A stretch of 64,000 nucleotides of DNA from Spirosoma lacussanchae (GTDB lineage: Bacteria > Bacteroidota > Bacteroidia > Cytophagales > Spirosomataceae), in contig NZ_SWJG01000002.1 in assembly GCF_005870035.1 (NCBI RefSeq), positions 124,001 to 188,000 on the forward strand. Direction: 5' to 3'. The number at the start of each line of letters is the position of its first letter. Within the stretch, counting starts at the first letter, position 1. The notes beneath the pieces are model-generated. The model saw only the letters and a program-made list of their open reading frames with translations, was not told where the DNA came from and searched no databases. A program made the translations under genes and the position numbers. Positions 52,807 through 62,584 of this stretch are shown here, one piece after another.

Positions 52807-54420
52807 TTACTTGGCGTAGGCTACGGCCCGCATTTCGCGAATGACCGTTACTTTGATCTGACCCGGGTACTGCATTTCCTTTTCGATCTTCTGCGAAATT
52901 TCGTAACTCAGTACCCCCGCGCGCTCGTCCGATACATGGTCGGCATCGACCATGATCCGCAACTCGCGCCCGGCCTGAATGGCGTAGCATTTAGTAACGC
53001 CGGGGAAGTTGCCAGCCAGCTCTTCCAGTTCCTTTAACCGTTTGATGTACGACTCCATCATCTCGCGACGGGCGCCCGGACGCGATCCAGAAACCGCATC
53101 ACACACCTGCACGATGGGAGAGATCATGCTCGTCATTTCGATCTCGTCGTGGTGAGCCCCAATGGCGTTGATTACCTCCGGGTTCTCCTTGTATTTCTTG
53201 GCCAGCTCCATGCCCAGGATCGCGTGGGGCAGTTCGGCTTCTTCGGGCCAGACTTTACCAATGTCGTGGAGCAGACCGGCCCGTTTGGCCAGTTTGGCGT
53301 TCAGGCCCAGTTCGGCGGCCATCGTAGCGCAGAGCTTGGCTACTTCGCGGCTGTGCTGAAGCAGGTTCTGGCCGTACGACGACCGGAAACGCATGCGCCC
53401 TACCATCTTGATCAGTTCGGGGTGCAGGCCATGAATGCCGAGGTCGATAACGGTTCGTTCGCCGATCTCCACAATTTCATCTTCGATGTTCTTGCGGGTT
53501 TTGGCCACGATCTCTTCGATACGGGCGGGGTGAATCCGGCCGTCCTGCACGAGCCGGTGAAGGCTCAGGCGGGCAATTTCGCGACGAACCGGGTCAAACC
53601 CCGAGATAATAATGGCTTCGGGGGTGTCGTCTACGATGATTTCGACGCCGGTAGCGGCTTCGAGCGCGCGGATGTTACGGCCTTCCCGACCGATTACCTT
53701 ACCTTTTACGTCGTCAGATTCGATGTTGAAGACCGATACGCAGTTCTCGATAGCGTGTTCGGTAGCGGTGCGCTGAATGGTTTCGATGACTACCTTTTTG
53801 GCTTCTTTGGTAGCCGTCAGTTTTGCTTCTTCAACGATGTTTTTGATATAGGAGCTTGCCCGGGTTTCGGCTTCGGCCTTGAGGGTATCGATCAGTTGCT
53901 CCCGCGCCTGGTCGGCCGAGAGACCGGCTATTTTTTCGAGCTGGGCTACCTGGTCGGCCAGCATCCGGTCGGCTTCCTGCTGCCGGCGGTCTACCTCTTC
54001 CCGACGGCGGTTGAGCGCATCGATTTGCTGCTGAAGGCTGTTCTTCTGTTGGTTTAACTCGTTACGCTGCTGGTTCAGCTCGCCATCGCGGGTGCGTTGC
54101 TGTTCGGCCTGCTGGTTGAGCTGCTGCTCGCGTTGCTTGAGTTTGTTCTCGTTCTGCTGAAGTATATTTCGTTTCTGATTGGTCGTCTCCTCAAATTCGG
54201 CTTTTAATTTCAGGTACTTTTCCTTGGCCTCCAGTATGCGATCTTTCTTAATCGTTTCGGCCTGAGCTTCTGCATTTTTCAGGATAATGACAGCCTGATC
54301 TTCTGCTTCTTTCTGACGTTTTGATGACACGCGGGACAAGAGCTTGCGGCCCACGTATATGCCAATGCCGATCATGACAATATTGTCAAGAAAGAGCATT
54401 AGCCAGTTTGTTGTGTTCAT
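52807..54420 (-). CDS. rny: Ribonuclease Y
   Basis: 537 residues from the ATG at 54420; a TTG-led extension of 21 codons is unlikely. An N-terminal membrane helix ([17 protein letters not shown]) anchors the protein. A long Gln/Glu/Arg-rich coiled coil follows (about 40-195). A KH domain ([19 protein letters not shown]) and the HD domain with [15 protein letters not shown] and GAHHDEIEM come next. It starts mRNA decay by endonucleolytic cuts at the membrane. It is the last gene of the pheT-coiled coil-zapA-rny run on this strand, 105 bases after zapA. Confidence 0.97.
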   Translation of the reverse strand: MNTTNWLMLFLDNIVMIGIGIYVGRKLLSRVSSKRQKEAEDQAVIILKNAEAQAETIKKDRILEAKEKYLKLKAEFEETTNQKRNILQQNENKLKQREQQLNQQAEQQRTRDGELNQQRNELNQQKNSLQQQIDALNRRREEVDRRQQEADRMLADQVAQLEKIAGLSADQAREQLIDTLKAEAETRASSYIKNIVEEAKLTATKEAKKVVIETIQRTATEHAIENCVSVFNIESDDVKGKVIGREGRNIRALEAATGVEIIVDDTPEAIIISGFDPVRREIARLSLHRLVQDGRIHPARIEEIVAKTRKNIEDEIVEIGERTVIDLGIHGLHPELIKMVGRMRFRSSYGQNLLQHSREVAKLCATMAAELGLNAKLAKRAGLLHDIGKVWPEEAELPHAILGMELAKKYKENPEVINAIGAHHDEIEMTSMISPIVQVCDAVSGSRPGARREMMESYIKRLKELEELAGNFPGVTKCYAIQAGRELRIMVDADHVSDERAGVLSYEISQKIEKEMQYPGQIKVTVIREMRAVAYAK

Positions 54421-54525
54421 TGGACTGATATCGTTAGGGTTGAACAAATAACCATCAACCTGTCCCGATACGAGTGCCTTCAATCTTAACTCGGCGTTTG
54501 GGGTGGGGTAGCCCGCTGGTCTTCT

Positions 54526-54813
54526 TTATGTTGTTATGGCCGGTGTAACGACCTGATCTAATTGAGTTATTTTGTCAAATACCATTTGCTGTAAGCGTTG
54601 CATATGTCGTTCTCCTCTGAGCTTAGTCACTAAGCAATCGAAGGCGATCCTAGCCAGGGCGTCCTGAGTTTCATTGATGCCCATTTCCCGGTATTGTTTC
54701 AGTTCTTCCTGAATCAGCTTGGCGGCTTCGCGCACGATAGCTTCCGACTCCGGCTCTACAAACAGCTTGTAGGTTCGGTCGGCTATTTTTACGCGAACTG
54801 GCAATTCTTCCAT
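54526..54813 (-). CDS. zapA: Cell division protein ZapA
   Basis: 95 residues from the ATG at 54813 (MEELPVRVKIADRTYKLFVE); a TTG nine codons upstream is also open but less likely. The ZapA fold is plain: two N-terminal beta strands (VRVKIADRTYKLFVEPESE) and a long C-terminal helix (AAKLIQEELKQYREMGIN, DALARIAFDCLVTKLRGE). ZapA joins FtsZ filaments. Here it sits between a small coiled-coil protein and rny, an order I recall as typical of Bacteroidota. Confidence 0.92.
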   Translation of the reverse strand: MEELPVRVKIADRTYKLFVEPESEAIVREAAKLIQEELKQYREMGINETQDALARIAFDCLVTKLRGERHMQRLQQMVFDKITQLDQVVTPAITT

Positions 54814-54861
54814 CGCTGCGGTCGGCTCAGGCGGGGCCAAAACCCCGGAGCTAATTTGGGT

Positions 54862-55206
54862 TTATGACAAACTACTCAAATGAGCAATACACCGATCTAA
54901 TTCCCGGATATACTCGTCGAGCTGCTTTTTTAACGCGGCATTCGTATCTGTTCCAGACAGATTGTTTTGTACAAGTTTACCAAAATCTTTTGACTTTGGC
55001 GTCTTTTTTTCAGAATTAACTTGTTTTTTCTGTAACTCTTTAACGAGCGATTGTTGCTCCTTAAGGCGCTCGTTCAGCGTTATATTTTCCTGCTCCAGTC
55101 GCTTAATTTCCTGCTTGCCATTATCCAGTAAACCCTTCAGCAACTGAACCTTATGAGTCAGTTGTTCAACGAGGGCGATGATCTGATGCTCACTGGCCAC
55201 GGTCAT
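54862..55206 (-). CDS. Small coiled-coil protein between pheT and zapA
   Basis: 114 residues. Heptad patterns cover residues about 5-65 (LVEQLTHKVQLLKGLLDNGK, ERLKEQQSLVKELQKKQ), then a Lys/Ser-rich linker and a final helix (ALKKQLDEYIRELDRCIAHL). It is cytoplasmic. No named domain is recognised, but its place directly before zapA and its length suggest a ZapB-like partner in the division ring. It lies 38 bases after pheT and 48 bases before zapA on the same strand. Confidence 0.82.
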   Translation of the reverse strand: MTVASEHQIIALVEQLTHKVQLLKGLLDNGKQEIKRLEQENITLNERLKEQQSLVKELQKKQVNSEKKTPKSKDFGKLVQNNLSGTDTNAALKKQLDEYIRELDRCIAHLSSLS

Positions 55207-55244
55207 TGCAGGGGTTAGGCGTGAAGGAAGCGACTACGTTGCTT

Positions 55245-57695
55245 TTATTTCCGGATAACGGCACCCAGATCCCGCTCAAAAGCGGTTATAAGCCGTTGCA
55301 TCGTTTTATCAATGGCGCCGTCAGTTAAGGTCTGGGTAGCGTCCTGTAGAATAAAACTAACGGAGTACGATTTCTTGTCAGCCCCCAGGTTAGCCCCCTC
55401 GTAGGTGTCGAACACGTTGAGCGACCGCAGCAACTTCCGCTCGGTCTGACTCGCCAGTCGGCTGATCTGCTCGAACGTAACGGCCTTGTCGATCACCAGC
55501 GAGAGGTCGCGCCGAACTTCCGGAAACCGGGATACCTCCTCGTAGCGGGTCTTGCTGCCCGCCAGCTTCAGCAGGGCGCTCCAGTCAAAGTCGGCGTAGA
55601 AAACCGGCTGCTTCAGGTCGACCAGCTTCGTAAGTTTAGGCTGTACCAATCCCAGACTAACCAGCGGCTTTTTATTGACCAGGTAAGTTAGCCCGTACTG
55701 AAACAAGGTCGGGTCGGCCGGCTGGGTATCGACCGATTTGACCCGGAACAGGTTAAGAACCCGCTGTACAGCCGTTGCCAGATCGTGGTACTCGACGGGC
55801 TGGTTCTTCTGGCGCCAGCTCTCGGCCTGCTGGTTACCGACCAGCGCCAGGCTCAGCCGCATCCGTTCAACGTATTTCACGCTGCCGTCGTCGGCGGTGG
55901 CTTTGTGATAGACCTTGCCAAACTCGAATGTTTTCAGATCGCGTTGCCGACGGTTGATGTTGTAGACGAGCGTTTCGAGGGCCGAGAACAACAGCGTTTG
56001 CCGCATCACCGACAGATCATCGCTCAGGGGGTTGAGCAGGGTTACGTCAGCGCCGGGTAGTGTCTGGCGGATGGCGTCATGGTAAGCGGGCCGGGTGAGC
56101 GACAGGGTCAGTATCTCATAAAAACCGTTGGCCGCCAGGAGCTGCCCAATCCGGTTCTGCCACTGGTCGGGGTCGGTTTTAGGAAACTCCGAAAGCGAGT
56201 CGGCGGCCAGCACCGGCGACAGCGGTACGTTATCCAGGCCGTAAATGCGCAGGATCTCTTCGATAACATCGGCTTCGCGGGTGACGTCGACGCGATAGGG
56301 TGGCACAACCGCTACGAAGCTCTCGCTGGTCTGCTCATCGGCCGTGATGTCGAGCGCGTTCAGAATCCGGTGAATCTCTGTGTGGTCGATGCGGATACCG
56401 ATGAGCCGGTCAATGTTCCGGTACCGAACCAGCACCCGGAAGGGGTCGATCGGCGACGGATACAGATCGGTAATGGCTGACGTGACCCGGGCGTCCGGAC
56501 CGGCTACTTCCTGAATCAGCAGCGCGGCCCGCTGCAGCGCGAATACCGGCATGTTGGGGTCGGTACCCCGCTCAAACCGAAACGAAGCATCCGTTTTCAG
56601 CCCGTGGTACTGGGCCGTTTTGCGCACCGACGTAGGGGAGAAATACGCCGATTCGAGGAAGATACGGGTAGTCTGACTGGTGACACCCGACTGCTGACCG
56701 CCAAATACACCCGCAATGCACATAGGTTTCTCGGCATCACAGATCATCAGATCGGTGGCCGACAGCTTACGCTCAACCCCGTCGAGGGTAACGAAGGATG
56801 TGCCTTCGGGTAACGTTTTGACCACAACCTGGTTGCCTGCAATCTGGTCGGCATCGAAGGCATGCAGGGGCTGGCCAAGGTCGTGGCAGACGAAATTGGT
56901 GATGTCGACAATGTTGTTGATCGGCTTCAGGCCGATAGCAATTAGCCGCTGCTTCAACCACTGGGGCGACTCCTGAACGGTAAGACCGCTTATTGTCAGT
57001 CCCGTATAGCGCGGGCAGGCCTCGGTATCCTCTACCCGTACGTCGAGGGTGAAGTCGGTGCTATGCACTGTAAAGGCATCGACAGACGGCAGGCGAAGCG
57101 GCCGGTTGAGGGCCGCTTTCAGGTCGCGCGCTACGCCAAAATGGGAGGCTGCATCGATCCGGTTGGGCGTCAGGCCGATGGCAATCTGGTAGTCGGCTTC
57201 GAGGTTAAAATACCGGGCCGCTGGCGTACCGTTCGGCAAATCGGTGTCGAGCACCATAATGCCGGCATGCGACTGACCCAGCCCGATCTCATCCTCAGCG
57301 CAGATCATGCCTTCGGAGACGGCTCCCCGAATTTTGGCCTTCTTGATCTGAAAGGGTTCTGCCGGGCTACCGTCTGCCGAGCGGGGGTACAGAGTGGTTC
57401 CCACCAGAGCTACCACCACTTTCTGACCCGCGGCTACGTTGGGCGCTCCGCATACGATAGGTAACGGCTCGGCCGCGCCCACATCGACTGTTGTGAGGTT
57501 GAGCTTATCGGCGTCGGGGTGTTTGGTACAGGTCAGTACCTGGCCAATGACTACCCCGGTAAGGCCACCCGGTATGGCATTGATAGTCTCAATGCCCTCT
57601 ACTTCTAAACCCGTAGCCGTCAGTCGTTTGCCAACTTCTTCGGGCGATTCGGGCAAGTCAATGTACGCTTGCAGCCATTTATAGGAAACTTCCAT
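55245..57695 (-). CDS. pheT: Phenylalanine-tRNA ligase beta subunit
   Basis: 816 residues, the full bacterial length. The start MEVSYKWLQAYIDLPESPEE, the tRNA-binding OB domain (about 40-150, VVIGQVLTCTKHPDADKLNL), the B3/4 editing domain (about 210-390, FVCHDLGQPLHAFDADQI, KPMCIAGVFGGQQSGVT), B5 (about 405-480), the catalytic-like core and the C-terminal FDX-ACB anticodon domain (FPEVRRDLSLVIDKAVTFEQ, KSYSVSFILQDATQTLTD) are all in order. With PheS it charges tRNA-Phe. pheS is not next to it, which is common in Bacteroidota. The gene opens the coiled-coil/zapA/rny run. Confidence 0.97.
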   Translation of the reverse strand: MEVSYKWLQAYIDLPESPEEVGKRLTATGLEVEGIETINAIPGGLTGVVIGQVLTCTKHPDADKLNLTTVDVGAAEPLPIVCGAPNVAAGQKVVVALVGTTLYPRSADGSPAEPFQIKKAKIRGAVSEGMICAEDEIGLGQSHAGIMVLDTDLPNGTPAARYFNLEADYQIAIGLTPNRIDAASHFGVARDLKAALNRPLRLPSVDAFTVHSTDFTLDVRVEDTEACPRYTGLTISGLTVQESPQWLKQRLIAIGLKPINNIVDITNFVCHDLGQPLHAFDADQIAGNQVVVKTLPEGTSFVTLDGVERKLSATDLMICDAEKPMCIAGVFGGQQSGVTSQTTRIFLESAYFSPTSVRKTAQYHGLKTDASFRFERGTDPNMPVFALQRAALLIQEVAGPDARVTSAITDLYPSPIDPFRVLVRYRNIDRLIGIRIDHTEIHRILNALDITADEQTSESFVAVVPPYRVDVTREADVIEEILRIYGLDNVPLSPVLAADSLSEFPKTDPDQWQNRIGQLLAANGFYEILTLSLTRPAYHDAIRQTLPGADVTLLNPLSDDLSVMRQTLLFSALETLVYNINRRQRDLKTFEFGKVYHKATADDGSVKYVERMRLSLALVGNQQAESWRQKNQPVEYHDLATAVQRVLNLFRVKSVDTQPADPTLFQYGLTYLVNKKPLVSLGLVQPKLTKLVDLKQPVFYADFDWSALLKLAGSKTRYEEVSRFPEVRRDLSLVIDKAVTFEQISRLASQTERKLLRSLNVFDTYEGANLGADKKSYSVSFILQDATQTLTDGAIDKTMQRLITAFERDLGAVIRK

Positions 57696-57792
57696 GGAGG
57701 GACAAATTCAGGCTAAAAATGGTGCAAAGATAACTGCCTGTACGCAGTGGGCAGTAGGCAGTTGGCAAAAAAAGCAGAAGAGTATGGCGGGC

Positions 57793-58440
57793 TTAGTCGT
57801 GTTCCTGATACCGCTCTCCGGCCTTTACGGCCACGGATAGGGTATTCTCGGCGGGCGGAATAGGGCAGGCGTAACTAGGGTTATAGGCGCAGTATGGGTT
57901 ATAAGCCGTATTGAAGTCGATTACGGTCTGGGTGCCGGTCAGGGCGTCGGCTTCAAGATCGAGATAGCGCCCACCGCCGTAGGTTTCCTTACTGGAGGTG
58001 GCATCGCGGAACAGGATTGAATACGTACCATCGGTGGCCTGAACGATCAGCAGTCGGCAGGCTTCGTCCTGTAGGCTGAAGACCGCATGGGCGTACTTGC
58101 TGTAGACTTCCTCGCTGCCATCACTCATCCGTACGATAATTTTTTGGGTTTTATCGGCAAATGGTTCGAGCCGGGCCTGCACGCGATACGCCGGGTCGGG
58201 CGGAAAATATAACAATCCCGTAAACTTTGTTTTGTCCGAAATAGGCGACTCCGCGTTGGTACGCATGTATTCGTTTTTCTTGGTTCTGTCGGATTCTACT
58301 TCCTTTTTGTACAAAACCGGATCAACTGTGGCCGATGAATAAGACGAGTTTACGCCCGTGCCGTTGTCTGACAAAGCCAGATAGAGTAGTATTGCTCCCA
58401 AAAAGCAAAGTCCTATCCACAGCAACTGAGTAGTTTTCAT
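57793..58440 (-). CDS. DUF1684 domain-containing protein
   Basis: 215 residues with an N-terminal membrane helix or signal (QLLWIGLCFLGAILLYLALS). The DUF1684 hallmarks are visible: KTKFTGLLYFPPDPAYRVQA, RDATSSKETYGGGRYLDLE and the highly conserved end DFNTAYNPYCAYNPSYACPI followed by PPAENTLSVAVKAGE. Proteins of this family are abundant in Bacteroidota and Actinobacteria and their function is unknown; the conserved Cys/Tyr/Asn end suggests a binding or catalytic site. It is 97 bases upstream of pheT on the opposite side of its start, so it has its own promoter. Confidence 0.88.
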   Translation of the reverse strand: MKTTQLLWIGLCFLGAILLYLALSDNGTGVNSSYSSATVDPVLYKKEVESDRTKKNEYMRTNAESPISDKTKFTGLLYFPPDPAYRVQARLEPFADKTQKIIVRMSDGSEEVYSKYAHAVFSLQDEACRLLIVQATDGTYSILFRDATSSKETYGGGRYLDLEADALTGTQTVIDFNTAYNPYCAYNPSYACPIPPAENTLSVAVKAGERYQEHD

Positions 58441-58630
58441 AAACTAAAAATTTGATAATTTAAGATGTTTGTCTGTTACTATTAAGAAATGGATACCACA
58501 GTCCCTGCTGACTTCTTATTGACTTATCATGGTTTTAATCCGTTTTTAATATATTTAACCTTTGAAAGTCAGCATAACCTTCTGGTCCTGATGAAACGTA
58601 TCATGGCCCAATAAACTAAAACATTACAAA

Positions 58631-59038
58631 ATGCCCCAATTGTACGAACTCAAAACCTTTGCATCTGACAAAGGTAATCTAACCGTTTTTGAGGGAATTA
58701 TACCTGGTACCATAGAACGGGTCTTTTACATTTATCAGGCTGGTCAACACGCCCGGGCCGGACACCGGCATCATCTGGCCTGGAATGCCCTGATCTGTGT
58801 GAGTGGCAGTTGCCGGATCTATACCAACAACGGTCAGGAGGAACAGTACTTTACATTGAATGACCCCCGGCAGTGTCTGGTGCTGCATCCGGAAGACTGG
58901 CACACCATGGACGAGTTCACCGACAATGCCATCCTGCTGGTGGTCTCTAACCAACGGTACGATAAAGATGACTATATATACGAACCGTATGCCGACAATC
59001 TGAACGTTACGCAGTCGGTGCTGGCTGAGTCGGAATGA
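58631..59038 (+). CDS. Sugar 3,4-ketoisomerase (FdtA/WxcM-like cupin)
   Basis: 135 residues. The FdtA-type cupin signature is seen in order: [20 protein letters not shown], the [20 protein letters not shown] active site, the [20 protein letters not shown] second motif and the ending [11 protein letters not shown]. These enzymes turn dTDP-4-keto-6-deoxy-glucose into its 3-keto isomer, ready for amination at C3. Its stop overlaps the start of the aminotransferase by four bases, so the two are coupled, as expected for dTDP-Fuc3N or Qui3N synthesis. The RmlA/RmlB genes that supply the substrate are outside the window. Confidence 0.92.
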   Translation: MPQLYELKTFASDKGNLTVFEGIIPGTIERVFYIYQAGQHARAGHRHHLAWNALICVSGSCRIYTNNGQEEQYFTLNDPRQCLVLHPEDWHTMDEFTDNAILLVVSNQRYDKDDYIYEPYADNLNVTQSVLAESE

Positions 59039-60126
59039 TCCCGTTTCTGGATTTAGAACGCATCAACAAACCCTATCAACCAGCCCTGCGCGAAGCTACT
59101 GAACGAGTTTTGTTGTCGGGCTGGTACATTCTGGGACGCGAAGTAGGCCGGTTCGAGCAGGCCTTTGCCGCTTACTGCGGTACCCGGCATTGTATAGGAG
59201 TTGGTAATGGACTGGATGCACTTACGCTGGTACTGAAAGCCTGGGATTTCCCGCCGGGTAGTGAGGTCATCGTACCGGCCAACGCCTACATCGCATCGGT
59301 GCTGAGCGTGACGCTGGCCGGGCTGGTGCCGGTTTGGGCTGAACCCGATCCGGCTACCTGCCTCCTCGATCCGGCGGCTGTAAAGCCGTTGATAACCCCC
59401 CAAACCCGGGCTATTCTCCCCGTTCATCTGTATGGTCGGTGCTGCAACATGTCGGCCCTCAGAACACTGGCGGCTCAGTATGGACTGAAGGTACTGGAAG
59501 ATGCTGCCCAGGCCCACGGGGCGCTCGACAGGGGCCAACGAGCGGGCAATCTGGGCGATGCGGCTGGCTGGAGTTTCTACCCGAGCAAGAACCTGGGCGC
59601 TTTGGGCGATGCCGGCGCAATAACCACCAATGACGATGAACTGGCCGACCGGCTGCGGGCGCTGCGGAACTACGGCTCGGCGAAGAAGTATGTCAACGAT
59701 ATGATCGGCCACAACAGTCGGCTCGACGAGTTGCAGGCGGCCGTGTTATCAGCCAAACTCCCGGGACTCGACGCCGATAATGACTGTCGCCGGGCGCTGG
59801 CGCGGCTGTATCTGGCTGGCATCACCAACCCGGCCGTAACGCTGCCCCCGGCCGACCAGATCGATCAGGACGTGTGGCATCTGTTCGTGATCAGGCACCC
59901 CCGTCGTGATGACCTGCGGGCGTATCTGAACGCGCACGGCATAGGAACCGACGTCCATTATCCGATCCCACCGCATCAGCAGGGGGCGTATGCGTCGGAG
60001 TCGCATCGGTCGCTGCCGATCTCCGAGCGGTTGCATCGGGAGGTGATAAGCCTGCCTCTCAACCCGGCCATGACCGAAGCCGACGTTTCCTATATTGTCG
60101 ACGTTATTAACAAACAGCAAGGGTAA
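59035..60126 (+). CDS. DegT/DnrJ-type sugar aminotransferase (FdtB/QdtB-like)
   Basis: 363 residues. The PLP-dependent family motifs are plain: [40 protein letters not shown], the cofactor-binding [11 protein letters not shown], and the PLP lysine (residue 185) in [34 protein letters not shown] and the [14 protein letters not shown] end follow. It adds the amino group at C3 of the keto sugar made by the upstream ketoisomerase. Overlap with that gene supports a dTDP-3-amino-3,6-dideoxyhexose. The acetyltransferase of the route is not in the window. Confidence 0.94.
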   Translation: MIPFLDLERINKPYQPALREATERVLLSGWYILGREVGRFEQAFAAYCGTRHCIGVGNGLDALTLVLKAWDFPPGSEVIVPANAYIASVLSVTLAGLVPVWAEPDPATCLLDPAAVKPLITPQTRAILPVHLYGRCCNMSALRTLAAQYGLKVLEDAAQAHGALDRGQRAGNLGDAAGWSFYPSKNLGALGDAGAITTNDDELADRLRALRNYGSAKKYVNDMIGHNSRLDELQAAVLSAKLPGLDADNDCRRALARLYLAGITNPAVTLPPADQIDQDVWHLFVIRHPRRDDLRAYLNAHGIGTDVHYPIPPHQQGAYASESHRSLPISERLHREVISLPLNPAMTEADVSYIVDVINKQQG

Positions 60127-60158
60127 CAGGAACCCGTTTCCCTTGTACTTACTGGCTT

Positions 60159-61148
60159 ATGCATCTTTCCGTGGTTATTCCGGTCTACAACAGCGAGCGA
60201 ACCATTGGACCGCTGATTGCCCGTCTGCACGACTGTCTGGCCGCCTGGCCCTACGAAGTAGTACTGGTCAACGACGGTAGTGTGGATCGGTCCGAAGCGG
60301 TTTGTCAGCAACTGGCCGAAGCCCATCCTCAGGTACAGTTTATTTCGCTGCGTCGAAACTTTGGGGAGTTCAACGCCGTGCTTTGTGGGCTCAACCATGC
60401 CCGGGGACAGTACATAGTTATCATCGACGATGATTTTCAGAATCCGCCCGAAACGATCCTGACCCTGCTGGAGACGGCCGAAGCCGGTCAGTACGATGTG
60501 GTGTATAGCCGGTATGATCAGAAAAAACACCACTGGTTCCGAAACTGGGGAAGCTGGCTGGTGAACACACTGACTACCTACTCGCTCGGTAAACCCCGGG
60601 ATCTGTACCTGTCGAGCTTTAAGCTGATTCGGCGCGAAGTGGTCGATGAAATTATTCGGTACCGTGGCCCGTATCCGTACATCGATGGGCTGATATTCCG
60701 GGTAACCCGACATGTAGGCAGCGTGGTTGTGCCGCACAATGCCCGCGCAGAGGGGCGCTCCAACTACACGGTTCGCAAGCTGATCGGGTTGTTTCTGAAC
60801 GTGTTCATCGGCTATTCACTCTGGCCCATCCGGGGATTTACGATGCTGGGGGCTGCGCTGTTCGGACTGGGGCTGCTGATCGGGGCTGGGAGCGGGCTGG
60901 GCTGGGCGCTGGGATTGCTGCAGCTGCAGGGCTGGGGCGTAGTGGGCTGGGCGATGGGTACCGGTCTGGGCCTGCTTCTCTTATGCCTGGGCGTACTGGG
61001 CGAATACGTTGGTAAGTTATTCATGGCTTACAGTGGCCTGCCGCCCTATGTCGAGAAAAAAGCGCAGACAGATGACGCGCCCGCGTCGCGCTCATCCCTG
61101 CTGGCGCTGTTGCCTTTTCTCTTTTTCCACTGTCTGCTTTACCTATGA
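60159..61148 (+). CDS. Glycosyltransferase family 2 with C-terminal membrane helices
   Basis: 329 residues. The GT-A domain begins at residue 1 (LSVVIPVYNSERTIGPLI), has the acceptor-type motif IIDDDFQNPPETI with the metal-binding DDD, and QNPPE/VVYSRYDQKKHHWFRN typical of the DPM1/ArnC/GtrB type. Two membrane helices follow (about 230-290, MLGAALFGLGLLIGAGSGLG and GLLLLCLGVLGEYV). Members transfer sugars to polyprenyl phosphate. It lies 32 bases after the aminotransferase and overlaps the methyltransferase start by four bases, so it probably handles the amino sugar or the glycan that carries it. Confidence 0.92.
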   Translation: MHLSVVIPVYNSERTIGPLIARLHDCLAAWPYEVVLVNDGSVDRSEAVCQQLAEAHPQVQFISLRRNFGEFNAVLCGLNHARGQYIVIIDDDFQNPPETILTLLETAEAGQYDVVYSRYDQKKHHWFRNWGSWLVNTLTTYSLGKPRDLYLSSFKLIRREVVDEIIRYRGPYPYIDGLIFRVTRHVGSVVVPHNARAEGRSNYTVRKLIGLFLNVFIGYSLWPIRGFTMLGAALFGLGLLIGAGSGLGWALGLLQLQGWGVVGWAMGTGLGLLLLCLGVLGEYVGKLFMAYSGLPPYVEKKAQTDDAPASRSSLLALLPFLFFHCLLYL

Positions 61149-61909
61149 TTGGTCGCTCAGAAGAGTATGAAAAGATGTTCCGGATCGAGCAGCAGTTGTG
61201 GTGGTACCGCATTCTGCACGAATCCGTTGGCCGTACCCTGCGTCAGCAGTTCGGTAGCCGCCGGGACATGGTTATTTTGGATGCTGGCTGCGGCACGGGC
61301 GGTATGCTCGATTTCCTGCGTCGGCAGGGGTATACCGACTTGCGGGGGGTCGACGGCTCGGCCGATGCGGTGGCGTTTTGCCACGAGCGCGGGCTAAACG
61401 CATCCTTGCTCGATCTGAACGATTTGGCGGGCTACGCGCCCGATCAGACTTATGATGCTATCGTTTGTAACGATGTATTCTGTTACTTCGACGATCCGGC
61501 GCTGGTTCGGCTGCTTACCGAGTTGCGTCGTCGGTTGCGGCCGGGTGGGGTGCTGATCAGCAATAATAATGCGTTCGACGTGTTTCGGGGGCAGCACGAC
61601 CTGGCCGTGGGCAGCACACGCCGGTTTGTTCGGGCCGATCTGGAGCGGTTATTCCCGATGGCCGGCCTGCGACTCCGGTATACAACCTACTGGAGCCTGC
61701 TGCTATCGCCCCTGATCCTGCTGGTCAGACAATGGCAGCGGCTACAGCTCCGACTGGGGTGGCGCAGCCCGGACGAACCCACCTCCGACGTGTATCTGCC
61801 CGGTAACCTGGTTAACGAGACGCTCTATCGGGTTGCCCATACCGAACAAAAACTGATTAGCCGAACCCCCTTTGGCAGTTCGCTGTTTTCAGTGAGCGAT
61901 CCTACATAA
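61145..61909 (+). CDS. Class I SAM-dependent methyltransferase
   Basis: 254 residues. The SAM-binding motif I is VILDAGCGTGGMLDFLRRQG; the acidic end of strand two is LRGVDGSADAV; motif II is YDAIVCNDVFCYFDDPALVR; a late RRLRPGGVLISNNNAFDVF is motif III. This is a methyltransferase_11/25 type often found with glycan genes. It may methylate a sugar, lipid or other small product of the unit. A short hydrophobic stretch near the end (LLLSPLILLV) suggests membrane contact. Riboflavin synthase follows after five bases. Confidence 0.9.
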   Translation: MIGRSEEYEKMFRIEQQLWWYRILHESVGRTLRQQFGSRRDMVILDAGCGTGGMLDFLRRQGYTDLRGVDGSADAVAFCHERGLNASLLDLNDLAGYAPDQTYDAIVCNDVFCYFDDPALVRLLTELRRRLRPGGVLISNNNAFDVFRGQHDLAVGSTRRFVRADLERLFPMAGLRLRYTTYWSLLLSPLILLVRQWQRLQLRLGWRSPDEPTSDVYLPGNLVNETLYRVAHTEQKLISRTPFGSSLFSVSDPT

Positions 61910-61914
61910 GAATC

Positions 61915-62517
61915 ATGTTCACTGGAATTGTTGAAACGACGGGCCTTGTCGCCGAACGTGTCTTCGAAGGCACCAATATTACCTTTCACATCGAGTCATC
62001 ACTGGCTTCCGAACTGACGATCGATCAGAGCGTTAGCCATAATGGCGTATGCCTGACGGTCACGAGCGTGGCCGACGGCCGATACAGCGTTACGGCGGTC
62101 GATGAAACGCTGCGCAAATCAAATCTGGGGGGGCTGGACGTGGGCAACCGCGTTAATCTGGAGCGGTGTATGCCCGCCAATGGCCGGTTCGACGGTCATA
62201 TCGTACAGGGCCATGTCGATCAGACCGGCATTTGCACCAGCGTGCAGGACCTGAGCGGCAGCTGGCTGTATGATTTTCAGTACGATCCCGGCGTGGCCGA
62301 CAACGTAACGGTCGAAAAAGGATCGATATGTATCAACGGAGTCAGTTTAACCGTTTTCAATTCGGAAGCCGACCGATTTCGGGTAACCATCATCCCATAC
62401 ACCTACGAGCACACTACGTTCCGGGATCTGAAACCCGGTGATGTGGTTAATCTGGAGTTCGATATTGTGGGGAAGTACATTAAAAAAATGCTGACCGGTT
62501 ACCGGCAGCCGGTCTGA
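61915..62517 (+). CDS. ribE: Riboflavin synthase alpha subunit
   Basis: 200 residues: two similar beta-barrel halves, as in all riboflavin synthases. The start MFTGIVETTGLV, SHNGVCLTVTSV and VDETLRKSNLGGLDVGNRVN in the first half are echoed by GRFDGHIVQGHVDQTGICTS, NGVSLTVFNSEADRFRVTII and TFRDLKPGDVVNLEFDIVGK in the second. It joins two lumazine molecules to make riboflavin. The methyltransferase stop is only five bases upstream, so it is co-transcribed with the glycan genes, which is an unexpected place for it. No other rib gene is near. Confidence 0.96.
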   Translation: MFTGIVETTGLVAERVFEGTNITFHIESSLASELTIDQSVSHNGVCLTVTSVADGRYSVTAVDETLRKSNLGGLDVGNRVNLERCMPANGRFDGHIVQGHVDQTGICTSVQDLSGSWLYDFQYDPGVADNVTVEKGSICINGVSLTVFNSEADRFRVTIIPYTYEHTTFRDLKPGDVVNLEFDIVGKYIKKMLTGYRQPV

Positions 62518-62584
62518 GATTCTGTTACTTTTGCAGGCAGGCCTGTAGCCGTATACCTCACCCGCTGACGCCCTACTTTTACAA

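Noticed and set aside
54421-54525. Possible 6S RNA in the zapA-rny gap
   Set aside because: 6S RNA genes lie near zapA in some bacteria, but the gap is only 105 bases and I could not draw the long open-bubble hairpin of 6S RNA. A covariance-model search would settle it.
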